Source of the DNA: Myxococcales bacterium
GTDB lineage: Bacteria; Myxococcota_A; Polyangia; Polyangiales; Polyangiaceae
Direction: 5' to 3'
Length of the DNA stretch: 6,769 nucleotides
Assembly (NCBI GenBank): GCA_023248785.1
Contig: JAHFDX010000203.1
Span: 1-6,769 of the forward strand
Shown: positions 1 to 6,720 of the stretch, piece by piece
How the letters are laid out: each line of letters starts with the position of its first letter
How positions within the stretch are numbered: position 1 is the first letter of the stretch
The notes under the pieces: generated by a model
The model's input: only the letters and a program-made list of their open reading frames with translations
The model's database searches: none
Told to the model about the DNA's origin: nothing
Position numbers and translations under genes: made by a program

Positions 1-64
1 ATCGTTCGCGTTGACCTGCCGATTGTCTTTTGAACAAGTGCGGTCCGTGTTTTTTTGCGGGGCC

Positions 65-2170
65 CTACCAAACCTCACACTGCTGCTTCTCTCCGCGCCG
101 CATCGCATCCCCCTCTTTGCACCCAAACGCGCGCGCGAACGACGCCAAGTTCGCGACGGGGCCATTTACCCGAAATTTCGCTGGCGAATGTGGATTCGTC
201 GCGACCTGCAACCGCAAGTATGCCTCGCGTTCGTTTGAACACCATCCCTGCGCGAACGACAGAAAGAACTCTTGCTCGTTGGTGTACGTTCTGCGTTCTC
301 CCTTTGCGATCGTTGGGTGTGCGTCGCGTAACCGCGTTGCAAGCGCTGCGTGCGCAAGCTTGAGGCCTCCAAGGTCTGCAATGTTTTCTCCCATCGTGAG
401 CTTGCCATTGATGTGAAGGCCGGGCAGGGGCTCAAACGCTTCGTACTGTGACTTCACGCAGTCGGCCCGCGTTTCGAACTCTTTGTTCACCGTTGCGCTC
501 CACCATTCGCGCAGATTGCCTTGCGCGTCGAACTTGCGGCCCTCGTCGTCAAATGCGTGCGTGAGTTCGTGGCCCATCACCATGCCGATCGCGCCGTAGT
601 TTGCGTTGGTACTGCTCGCCTTGTCGAAGAACGGTGGTTGCAAAATTCCGGCTGGAAACACCATCTCGTTTAGCAACGGCTCGTAGTACGCGTTTACTGT
701 CGGCGGCGTCATGAGCCACTCAGTACGGTCGACCGGTTTGCCAATTTTTGCAATTTGCCGTGCGAACTCAAAGCGGTTGGCCGCCATCATGTTTGCGGTA
801 TGGTTCGCGCGATCGATGCGTAGACCTGCGTAATTCCGCCAACGATCCGGGTACGCCACCTTGTTCGAAATGGCGCCGAGTTTCGTGAGTGCTGCGGCCC
901 GCGTTGCGTCGTCCATCCACGGAATTTGGGTAAGACGAACGTTCATGGCACGTTCGATGTTCAAAATAAGCTCTTTTACGATCGCTTTTCCTTCGTCACC
1001 AAGCGTGGCATGCACAAAGGCCTGCCCCAGTGCTTCCCCTATCGCCTCGTTTGTCGCGCGCACACAGCGCTTCCAGCGATCGGGCAGACGCGCCGCACCC
1101 GTCAGTGCCTGTCGCATCGAGAACGCTTCGTCGACGAAACGTTTCGGAAGGTGCATCGCGAAGTTCTGCAAAATGTGCCACCTTAGGTACGATTTATAGC
1201 GATCCAAATTTTTGGGCGATGAGAGTTTCGCCGCAGCTTTGAGAAAATCGGGCTGCGCCACGTTGTACGCCTTTGAATCACTTGCCTTGATCGCGGAAAG
1301 ATAGGGCTCCCACTCGAGGTCGGGCGCGAGTGTTGAAAGTGTGGCCTTGGTGTGCGGATGGTAGAGCTTCTCTGGTTCACGAAGTTCCTCCTTCGACATC
1401 GAAGCGCGCGCAAGCTCGACTTCGACTGCGTAGGCATCCGCTGCGAGCTTCTTGGAAGAACCTTTGGAGCCGCCAAGCTCAAACATGCGAACCATGTGCC
1501 CTTGGTACTTGTCGCGGATCTCTTTGTGCTTCGCGTTGTCGCTTAGGTAGTACTCGCGATCGGGTAAACCGAGCCCGCCTTGATCAATTTGCGCAACAAC
1601 CCTTGTTGTGTCCTTCAGGTCTTGACTCGAGCTGAACGCAAACGGCACGCTCACTCCAGCGGCAGTGAGGTCTGCGAGTAGGGACGCGATGTCTTGCTTC
1701 GACTTCAACGCGTCAGCACGCTTGAGGAATGGCTCGATATCGGCAAGACCTTTTTGCTCGATGGCCGGCTCGTCGGTGCACGCCTGATAGAGCGCTCCAA
1801 GTTCTGTAGCGTAGGGTTCGGCAGTGTTCTCGCCTTTCGAGAAGTTCTCGAGCAAATTGCGGAGGAGCACCTCGTTCCGGTCGCGGATGCCGCTAAACGT
1901 TCGGTAGTACGCGGCCTCGTCGTCGGGCAACGGGTGGGATGCTTTCCACTGTCCGCATGCGTACTGATAAAAATCGTTGCACGGCGACAAGTTGAGATCG
2001 AGAGCCGTTTCGTCGATCGAGGGTTTGGGGTGCTCACCGCCCTCGGGCGCATCCCCGTTTGTCGTGCCCGTCGGCGAAGGAGAATGGGTCGGGGCCGCTG
2101 GTTCGTTCTGGTTGCCTCCACATGCCGTGGTAACGATTGCGAAGAGGAAGGCAGATAACGGAGCTTTCAT
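65..2170 (-). CDS. M13 family (neprilysin/PepO-like) zinc metallopeptidase, predicted lipoprotein
   Basis: Gluzincin endopeptidase that would cleave oligopeptides outside the cytoplasm. Numbered from the ATG at 2170 (701 aa), the zinc motif HELTH is at residues 534-538, followed by AFDDEGR. The third zinc ligand lies in GENIAD (Glu595, with Asp599). The substrate-binding NAYY motif starts at 493, and His661 with FRVNG sits near the C-terminus. The protein ends in CEVW, the usual family terminus, so it looks full length (family about 650-750 aa). The N-terminus MKAPLSAFLFAIVTTAC resembles a lipoprotein signal with Cys17 as lipidation site, although Thr at -3 is not the classical Leu. A Pro/Thr/Gly-rich linker follows, consistent with surface tethering. 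A TTG start at 2206 is possible but would put 12 residues, two of them Cys, ahead of the signal peptide, so I prefer 2170; no good ribosome binding site is visible for either. It is the last gene of the run, 48 bases after the lipocalin-like gene. Family assignment is very secure; the substrate is unknown. Confidence 0.96.
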   Translation of the reverse strand: MKAPLSAFLFAIVTTACGGNQNEPAAPTHSPSPTGTTNGDAPEGGEHPKPSIDETALDLNLSPCNDFYQYACGQWKASHPLPDDEAAYYRTFSGIRDRNEVLLRNLLENFSKGENTAEPYATELGALYQACTDEPAIEQKGLADIEPFLKRADALKSKQDIASLLADLTAAGVSVPFAFSSSQDLKDTTRVVAQIDQGGLGLPDREYYLSDNAKHKEIRDKYQGHMVRMFELGGSKGSSKKLAADAYAVEVELARASMSKEELREPEKLYHPHTKATLSTLAPDLEWEPYLSAIKASDSKAYNVAQPDFLKAAAKLSSPKNLDRYKSYLRWHILQNFAMHLPKRFVDEAFSMRQALTGAARLPDRWKRCVRATNEAIGEALGQAFVHATLGDEGKAIVKELILNIERAMNVRLTQIPWMDDATRAAALTKLGAISNKVAYPDRWRNYAGLRIDRANHTANMMAANRFEFARQIAKIGKPVDRTEWLMTPPTVNAYYEPLLNEMVFPAGILQPPFFDKASSTNANYGAIGMVMGHELTHAFDDEGRKFDAQGNLREWWSATVNKEFETRADCVKSQYEAFEPLPGLHINGKLTMGENIADLGGLKLAHAALATRLRDAHPTIAKGERRTYTNEQEFFLSFAQGWCSNEREAYLRLQVATNPHSPAKFRVNGPVANLASFARAFGCKEGDAMRRGEKQQCEVW

Positions 2171-2218
2171 GCACGCTGCATTGGCGCAGCTTGGGGAGGG
2201 CGGCAATCGTCCTCGCGC

Positions 2219-3217
2219 TCATAGAACCATTTCGACGCCGTGATCACTCTCGTGCGTGCCAATTTCGAGCGCGGCCGCATTCGTGCGGAACATAACCGAT
2301 GCGCGGCCACGGCGCGTGAGCGTGAGTTCGCCGGTTGCAAGTTTGCTGTTGAGGCAATACGTAACCGGTGCTGCGGGGTTTTCGTAGTGAAGCCCTACCA
2401 TGTCGCGTGTTTCTGCTCGGAACTCTCCAAAAACAGTGGCAAATGGACTCGAAGCACGAAACGACCAGCGACGCGTACTCACGTCCGATGGCGACAGAAG
2501 CAGCGCTTCAGGCGAGTGAAACAGGTAGTCAACCCCAGAAAATCGCACAGCCATCAGCGAGAGTCTGGGAGTTCGAAGTGGCCCAACGGCGACGCGCGCC
2601 GATACACCTTCGAACACGAGATCCATCGGACGACCGTCCATGTCAGTCCACACGTTGGCGTGAGCCCACGCATACTCGGGCGAGTGGCGCTTCCCCCAAT
2701 TGTGACCCAGCATGCCCCGCCAACCCGAAAGATCCCACGGGGTGCCATCGACCACGAGCGTTCCCGTGATATCGGCATCCCAAATGGGCGAGGCGAACTT
2801 TGAGCTTGGAAAAGGCGCCGTATACATCCAGTCGTACGGCAACGGCGCCATTCCTGTTCCGCGTGCTTGCACGCGAAGGTCGCACTTGATCACGTGAGCG
2901 CCTGTGGTCACCCGACCGGCAATACGATCGCTGGAAAATTCCAAGTCAGCGACGTGCGAGCGAAGTTCATCGGCTGCAAAACGCGCGGAGGAAAATGGCA
3001 CGCTCTGTTTGGCAGCGACGTGCCCATGTTCTCGGTCGAAAGCGATGGCCCACGTCTCCGCGATGGTGCCGGTCGCATGATCCTTGGGAGAGAAGATGGT
3101 TGTCTTGAGCCACACCGCCCGCGCGCCTTCTCGATCGTTGGCCTTGAAAAAGTAACTCTCGACGTGACCTTTTTTTTCGCTCGTGTACCGCACGCCACCG
3201 GATAGAGGCGCGCTCAT
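2219..3217 (-). CDS. CrtC/AttH-like lipocalin-fold protein (hydroxyneurosporene synthase / tocopherol cyclase-like)
   Basis: A 332-residue protein without signal peptide or membrane segment, so probably cytoplasmic. The N-terminal stretch HVESYFFKAN followed by AVWLKTTIFSP (about 18-44), and the central block WRGMLGHNWGKRHSPEYAW (166-184) followed by AHANVW, match the double-lipocalin-like superfamily that includes carotenoid 1,2-hydratase (CrtC), AttH and tocopherol-cyclase-like proteins. In that family the GHNWG..H...W.W.H block lies in the ligand pocket; here it is well kept. Family members act on or bind hydrophobic lipids or isoprenoids, but no carotenoid genes are nearby, so a hydratase role cannot be claimed. 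The ATG overlaps the stop of the HEAT gene as ATGA, and a GAGGT ribosome binding site lies 6 bases upstream, so the start is firm and translation is probably coupled. Superfamily confidence is fairly good; the reaction is unknown. Confidence 0.75.
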   Translation of the reverse strand: MSAPLSGGVRYTSEKKGHVESYFFKANDREGARAVWLKTTIFSPKDHATGTIAETWAIAFDREHGHVAAKQSVPFSSARFAADELRSHVADLEFSSDRIAGRVTTGAHVIKCDLRVQARGTGMAPLPYDWMYTAPFPSSKFASPIWDADITGTLVVDGTPWDLSGWRGMLGHNWGKRHSPEYAWAHANVWTDMDGRPMDLVFEGVSARVAVGPLRTPRLSLMAVRFSGVDYLFHSPEALLLSPSDVSTRRWSFRASSPFATVFGEFRAETRDMVGLHYENPAAPVTYCLNSKLATGELTLTRRGRASVMFRTNAAALEIGTHESDHGVEMVL

Positions 3218-4218
3218 AGGCCGACCTCGCTCAGCTGACTCAACGCTTCGGCTCTCACCGCTTCATCGACGCTTGATGGATCGAGTCGTTCGATAAGCGG
3301 ACGCGCGTCTTTCATTCGGGCGCGACCTATCCCAACCACAGCGGCATCGCGTACCTCGCGGCGAATGGAGTCAAGATCGGCGACGAATTCCTTCTGAGCT
3401 CGCGGATGTCCGAGCGCGGCTAAGGCGACTCGCGCATGCCACGCGCTAGGGTCCGCGATCAGCGGGCGCCAGGCCCGTTTCTCAAGGACCGACGTCGCTT
3501 CCCTCCACCCAAATCGTCCGATGCACTCAAGCGCTTCACCCTCGTCTTCGCGCTCGCTTGTTCGAAGCTCTCGCCGCGCGACGGCCAAGAGGATGGGCTT
3601 TGCCTCTTGCCGATCCGTGTGCGCCACAAGGAGGGCGGCGGCGAGTTGCAACGTTGGATTGTCGTGGGACAAGACTTCGTGTGCGAGTTCGACGATGACA
3701 GCATCGTTGCCAAATCCATGTTCTTCCGCGATGCGAATGGCGATGTAGCGAACGTTAAGATCCTCATCGCCGAAGGCCTGCGTGAGCGCACCCCGTGCCG
3801 CGTCCGGATCGGCAAGGCGCACGTACGCGACGATCGCTTGGTACCTTAGCTCGGGTCGCGCATCCGACAAGGCGCGTTCGATTCGCCCAAGGGCTCGCTT
3901 GTCGCCAAGGCGCCCGAGAGCATCGAGAGCCATTTGCCGTACGTGCGGATGGTCATCCTCGACCAAAAGAAGCACGTCGGGTAAGGCGTCAATAAACTTG
4001 GCCTCGCCGAGGATGACCAGTGCGTTTTGCCTAACAGACGCGTCTGGGTCATTCAGCGCGGCGCGTAGGAGCGGCCCGCATTCCGCGCGGTGCGGACGCC
4101 CCTCGAGGGCGTATGGCAACATGTCTTTCAACGCGCTCGCGCGTGCGGCGACCTTCGATGAGGAAACGTCGCGCAAAACTGCCGCAAACGTTCGCGGAAG
4201 AGGAGGAGGTGCGAACAC
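3214..4218 (-). CDS. HEAT-repeat protein
   Basis: A 334-residue, almost wholly helical solenoid with no signal peptide or membrane segment. Repeats of 31-35 residues with the HEAT consensus are easy to see: DPDASVRQNALVILGEA (57-73), DDHPHVRQMALDALGRLGD (88-106), RPELRYQAIVAYVRLAD (121-137), DEDLNVRYIAIRIAEEHG (151-168), a weaker pair at about 185-240, WHARVALAALGHPRA (260-274), RREVRDAAVVGIGRARMKD (286-304) and VDEAVRAEALSQLSEVGL (317-334). Residues 19-33 may be a degenerate first repeat. Such proteins usually serve as protein-binding scaffolds; some relatives are phycobilin lyases, but nothing here supports that activity. The start is GTG at 4218, 24 bases after the permease stop, with only a weak purine-rich stretch before it, so the start is less certain than the fold. 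The stop overlaps the next gene by 4 bases, suggesting the two products are made together and may interact. Confidence 0.88.
   Translation of the reverse strand: MFAPPPLPRTFAAVLRDVSSSKVAARASALKDMLPYALEGRPHRAECGPLLRAALNDPDASVRQNALVILGEAKFIDALPDVLLLVEDDHPHVRQMALDALGRLGDKRALGRIERALSDARPELRYQAIVAYVRLADPDAARGALTQAFGDEDLNVRYIAIRIAEEHGFGNDAVIVELAHEVLSHDNPTLQLAAALLVAHTDRQEAKPILLAVARRELRTSEREDEGEALECIGRFGWREATSVLEKRAWRPLIADPSAWHARVALAALGHPRAQKEFVADLDSIRREVRDAAVVGIGRARMKDARPLIERLDPSSVDEAVRAEALSQLSEVGL
3224..3228 (-). promoter_or_regulatory. Ribosome binding site of the lipocalin-like gene
   Basis: GAGGT on the minus strand, 6 bases before the ATG at 3217 and inside the end of the HEAT gene. With the ATGA overlap it supports coupled translation and fixes the start. 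Confidence 0.55.
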
Positions 4219-4242
4219 GAAGTTTCGTCTTAGCGCGCGCGC

Positions 4243-5049
4243 CTAGAAAGTGCCAGGAAAGCCCTCGGATCGGCCAGCCCCAAGCGCCCGGCCTGCGATC
4301 AGCAGGCTCGCGTTGGTAACGAACAGGAGCGTTGCCGAAAGGACGAGGACGTGCGGCGCCCGGAGCATTGAAAATACGCCCTGTTCAATGAGACTTCCGA
4401 GCGAAACCCCATCACGTGGACCAAATCCAACGAACGCCAACGCAGCCTCACTCACCACGAGGGCTGCTGCCGATGAACCAAGCTGAACAGCCGTCGTCCG
4501 TGAAAGCGCAGGTATGAAGTGGCGAAGGATGATGGCAGGGGTGCTGGCGCCTAGTGCGCGTGCTGCGTCGACGTAGAGCATGGTTCGCAGCACACGCGCC
4601 TCTGTAAGTGCCAACCGGGCAAAGGGGATCCAAGCGAGGAAGGCAAAGACGATTCCGACGTGGACGCGCGAGGGTCTTTGCACCGCTGCCAGTGTCGTGA
4701 TGGCCAACAAGAATGTCGGGAACGCTTGAAGAAGATCGCACGTTCGAGAAAGCACTCGGTCGGGCCACCCGCCGCGGTACGCACACAACGCGCCAAGAGG
4801 CGTACCGATAGTCCAACCGATCAAAGCGACGATGCCCGCCAACGCAAGGCCGCGAAGTTCCGCGTGGGACGCGACCGCCAGGACATCGACACCCGCGTCC
4901 CCACAGCCCAGCCAGTGAGCGCGTGATGGAACGCAAAATGCCCGCTCTGGTACGAGCTCCGTCGGCGGTGTCGATCCCAAAAGAGCGAAGAGCGCGCTCC
5001 CAGTTGCGAGCGATGCCATCGGAACCAGGTTCCAAAATCTCCGGTTCAT
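4243..5049 (-). CDS. DppC-type ABC transporter permease (peptide/nickel class), divergent
   Basis: Second inner-membrane permease of a DppBC-type importer (268 aa from the ATG at 5049). Residues about 9-25 form a first membrane segment, and HWLGCGDAGVDVL (45-57) corresponds to the family's H.LGTD..GRD element. Further helices follow at about 66-90 and 110-123, around 131-147, 185-208 and 232-253. The cytoplasmic EAA loop that contacts the ATPase is YVDAARALGASTPAIILRHF (159-178), followed by the AFVGFG segment (205-210) typical of DppC. Two departures: the Arg of GRD is Val55, and the C-terminus lacks the usual GD.LRD.LDPR ending, closing instead with a Gly/Arg-rich tail. A GTG start at 5079 would add 10 residues, but the ATG at 5049 forms an ATGA overlap with the upstream permease stop and has a GGAG site 6 bases before it, so it is the better choice. 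Substrate cannot be read from the sequence. Confidence 0.92.
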   Translation of the reverse strand: MNRRFWNLVPMASLATGSALFALLGSTPPTELVPERAFCVPSRAHWLGCGDAGVDVLAVASHAELRGLALAGIVALIGWTIGTPLGALCAYRGGWPDRVLSRTCDLLQAFPTFLLAITTLAAVQRPSRVHVGIVFAFLAWIPFARLALTEARVLRTMLYVDAARALGASTPAIILRHFIPALSRTTAVQLGSSAAALVVSEAALAFVGFGPRDGVSLGSLIEQGVFSMLRAPHVLVLSATLLFVTNASLLIAGRALGAGRSEGFPGTF

Positions 5050-5975
5050 GCAGCGCTCCGCGCGCGTGGATCGACCCACGCATGAACGGCGGTCGCCCCC
5101 ATCTGAGCAATCACAAAGAGGCCGCCCGACGCCACAATCGCCGCTTGCAGGACGGGAATATCGCGCGACGCATACGCTTCGAGAATGAGCGAGCCAAGTC
5201 CCGGTCGTTCAAACAAGCGCTCAAGGACAAGCGCTCCCCCGAGCAGCGCGCCAAGTTGTGTAGCCACAACAGTTACAATTGGGCCGAGTGCGTTTGGAAG
5301 GGCATGAAGGATCCATGTCCGCGGCGTTGAAGCCCCCTTCGCGCGTGCCGTGAGTAAGAACTGGGCGCGTCCAAGGTGTGACAAGCTCGCGAGACCGATA
5401 CGGCCGACGTGCGCCGCTAAGGGAATTGCGAGAAGCGATGCTGCGAAGAGAGTTCCCGGCGCTCCCGCGTCGGGGTCACCGGGGAGGGCACAGGTGCGCA
5501 ACCGAATCGCAAGCACCCATGTCAGCAAGGGCGCAAGAGCGAGAAGGGGAAACGAAGCGACGGCCACAAGTGCACGCTCGATCCACCCGCGCGCGCGTCC
5601 GAGCCAGGGTCCCGCTCCGAGCACCGCACTCAACGTGCCAAGGAGCGCACCCAAAAACACAGACGTAAATGCCAAGCTCGCCGTAGGCCCGAGCGCGTCA
5701 AACACGCGCGCGCTCGCCGTCACCCCCGGTTTTCGAAGCGACTCGCCAAAATCACCGAAGGCCATGCCGTGCAAAAAGCGGCCGTATTGCATCACCATCG
5801 GTTCGTTGAGGTGCAATTTTGCGCGCAACTCTGCCAGCGCTTCTGGACTCGCGTGATCGCCAAGCACGAGCAACGCGGCATCCCCCGGAACAATCCGCAA
5901 TGCCAAGAACACGGCTGTGGCGAGAAGCACCACGATGGCAACCGCTTCAACGAGACGCAGTACAAGCTGCTTCAT
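5046..5975 (-). CDS. DppB-type ABC transporter permease (peptide/nickel class)
   Basis: First inner-membrane permease of a DppBC-type importer, 309 aa, the usual length. The N-terminal helix (about 8-28) ends in the family hallmark RIVPGDAA (27-34). The periplasmic region ASPEALAELRAKLHLNEPMV (42-61) then QYGRFL, and later GDFGESL (74-80), are standard DppB features. Further helices lie at about 97-120, 134-157, 174-196, 230-252 and 275-297. The EAA loop is TARAKGASTPRTWILHALPN (209-228). The stretch LVLERLFERPGLGSLILEA (249-267) then RDIPVLQAA is strongly conserved in the family, and the C-terminus keeps AWVDPRAR (299-306). The ATG at 5975 lies 9 bases after the lipoprotein stop, preceded only by an A-rich weak ribosome binding site. 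It would pair with the downstream DppC-type protein. No ATPase gene is in the window, so the energising subunits must come from elsewhere. Confidence 0.95.
   Translation of the reverse strand: MKQLVLRLVEAVAIVVLLATAVFLALRIVPGDAALLVLGDHASPEALAELRAKLHLNEPMVMQYGRFLHGMAFGDFGESLRKPGVTASARVFDALGPTASLAFTSVFLGALLGTLSAVLGAGPWLGRARGWIERALVAVASFPLLALAPLLTWVLAIRLRTCALPGDPDAGAPGTLFAASLLAIPLAAHVGRIGLASLSHLGRAQFLLTARAKGASTPRTWILHALPNALGPIVTVVATQLGALLGGALVLERLFERPGLGSLILEAYASRDIPVLQAAIVASGGLFVIAQMGATAVHAWVDPRARSAA
5056..5059 (-). promoter_or_regulatory. Ribosome binding site of the DppC-type gene
   Basis: GGAG on the minus strand, 6 bases before the ATG at 5049 and inside the 3' end of the DppB-type gene. 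It decides the start in favour of 5049 over the GTG at 5079. Confidence 0.6.
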
Positions 5976-5984
5976 TTCGTTTTC

Positions 5985-6578
5985 TTACTGTGCGTCGGTC
6001 CCTGCGTCCGTGCGCGGTGCGCCGTCGCGGGCCGCGTCCATTCCAGAATCGCGAGTGGCATCGTTGGCCCAGCCGGGCGATGCATCGATCGGAGGAGCCG
6101 CGTCGGGAGCTGCTGAGCACACGACAGGTGTAGCTGCGGTGCTCGTTTGGGTTGATGTAGAGGTGATGCTTGGAATGCACACTCGTTTCGTTTGGTCGTC
6201 GTCGAGTACGAGCGCATTCCAAGGCGTGCCCTTCGGATCCGCGCAAATGTAACCACTGCGGCAATCTTTGTCCGCGTCGCAATGCGCCATGCAAAAGGTG
6301 CGTGCGGTTCGTGCAGGTGTGCGGTCGTCGTAAGGGCATCCGAGCAACGAGGCTCCAAAGAGAACGCACGCGCCGTCGTTCGGACACGTGTTGCCGCCGC
6401 AGTTCTTGATGGTGCAGTACCCCTCAGGTTGCGAGGAGTCGCAAACGCGATCGCCGCGTATCGAGCAGTCGCTGGAAACACTGCAAGGATCGCCAATGGA
6501 TGGGGTGCAGCTGCCTAAAAGGGCAAGCCCAAGTAACGCAAGCAGTGCGAAGAGGCTTCGTAGCGAACCACGTTGCAT
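5985..6578 (-). CDS. Cysteine-rich lipoprotein with Asp/Ala-rich C-terminal tail
   Basis: A 197-residue protein beginning MQRGSLRSLFALLALLGLAL and continuing LGSC, a clear lipoprotein signal peptide with lipobox LGSC and lipidated Cys24. Thr at +2 does not suggest inner-membrane retention, so outer-membrane attachment is likely. The mature part has 14 further cysteines (residues 32 to 154) in spaced groups such as DPCSVSSDC, GNTCPNDGAC and FCMAHCDADKDC, an even number consistent with a disulfide-knotted domain. After about residue 138 it turns into a Ser/Thr stretch and then an Ala/Asp/Pro-rich tail that looks disordered. This architecture resembles abundant, mostly uncharacterised lipoproteins of Polyangia-type myxobacteria (from general knowledge). 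A TTG start at 6644 would place 22 residues before the signal peptide and is rejected. It lies 9 bases ahead of the DppB-type gene and is far too small for a normal peptide-binding protein, so its link to the transporter is unclear. Confidence 0.85.
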   Translation of the reverse strand: MQRGSLRSLFALLALLGLALLGSCTPSIGDPCSVSSDCSIRGDRVCDSSQPEGYCTIKNCGGNTCPNDGACVLFGASLLGCPYDDRTPARTARTFCMAHCDADKDCRSGYICADPKGTPWNALVLDDDQTKRVCIPSITSTSTQTSTAATPVVCSAAPDAAPPIDASPGWANDATRDSGMDAARDGAPRTDAGTDAQ

Positions 6579-6683
6579 GAGTCCCGGCGACGGTACTGGC
6601 CCTCGGTCGGCGTTGCAATGTTCGCAGGGCCGAGCCCAGAACAAGTGTCAGGGCGTTGAATTACCCCTCGTTTTGATGGACTC

Positions 6684-6692
6684 GCTATACCA
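6684..6692 (-). promoter_or_regulatory. Candidate extended -10 promoter for the operon
   Basis: The minus strand reads TGGTATAGC, a TGnTATAnn-like extended -10, directly next to the palindrome, whose bases would occupy the spacer and -35 region (only a weak -35, ATTCAA or TTCAAT, is present). A start a few bases downstream would leave a leader of roughly 100 bases before the lipoprotein ATG at 6578. The call rests on motif similarity alone. Confidence 0.3.
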
Positions 6693-6720
6693 GCACCTCG
6701 ATTCAATTGAATCGAGGTGC
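6693..6720. repeat. Perfect 28-bp palindrome upstream of the operon
   Basis: Two 14-base arms, the left reading GCACCTCGATTCAA, meet with no spacer, so the 28 bases equal their own reverse complement. The symmetry stops at 6692/6721. No T-run follows on either strand, which speaks against an ordinary intrinsic terminator. A dimeric-regulator operator, a recombination site or an RNA hairpin with an AATT loop remain possible. It sits 115 bases before the lipoprotein start. Confidence 0.9.

Noticed and set aside
41..56. Possible plus-strand terminator: CGGTCCG followed shortly by seven T
   Set aside because: The stem would be only three base pairs and no plus-strand gene is known to end there; on the minus strand the run is A, not T, so it cannot terminate the operon.
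1694..2158. Plus-strand open frame of 154 codons
   Set aside because: It lies opposite the M13 peptidase, whose motifs are unmistakable, and shows no recognisable domain.
3436..3849. Plus-strand open frame of 137 codons
   Set aside because: It is antisense to the HEAT-repeat gene and its product is Arg-rich without any family pattern.
5050..5079. GTG start at 5079 for the DppC-type permease
   Set aside because: It would overlap the upstream gene by 34 bases, whereas the ATG at 5049 gives an ATGA junction and has a GGAG site at the right distance.
5947..6496. Two long alternative minus-strand frames over the lipoprotein gene
   Set aside because: Both give Arg/Thr-rich products without motifs, while the chosen frame has a signal peptide, lipobox and patterned cysteines.
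6579..6644. TTG start at 6644 for the lipoprotein
   Set aside because: It adds 22 charged and Cys-containing residues ahead of a clear lipoprotein signal peptide; the ATG at 6578 gives a normal one.
6693..6720. The palindrome as an intrinsic terminator
   Set aside because: No T-run follows the dyad on either strand.
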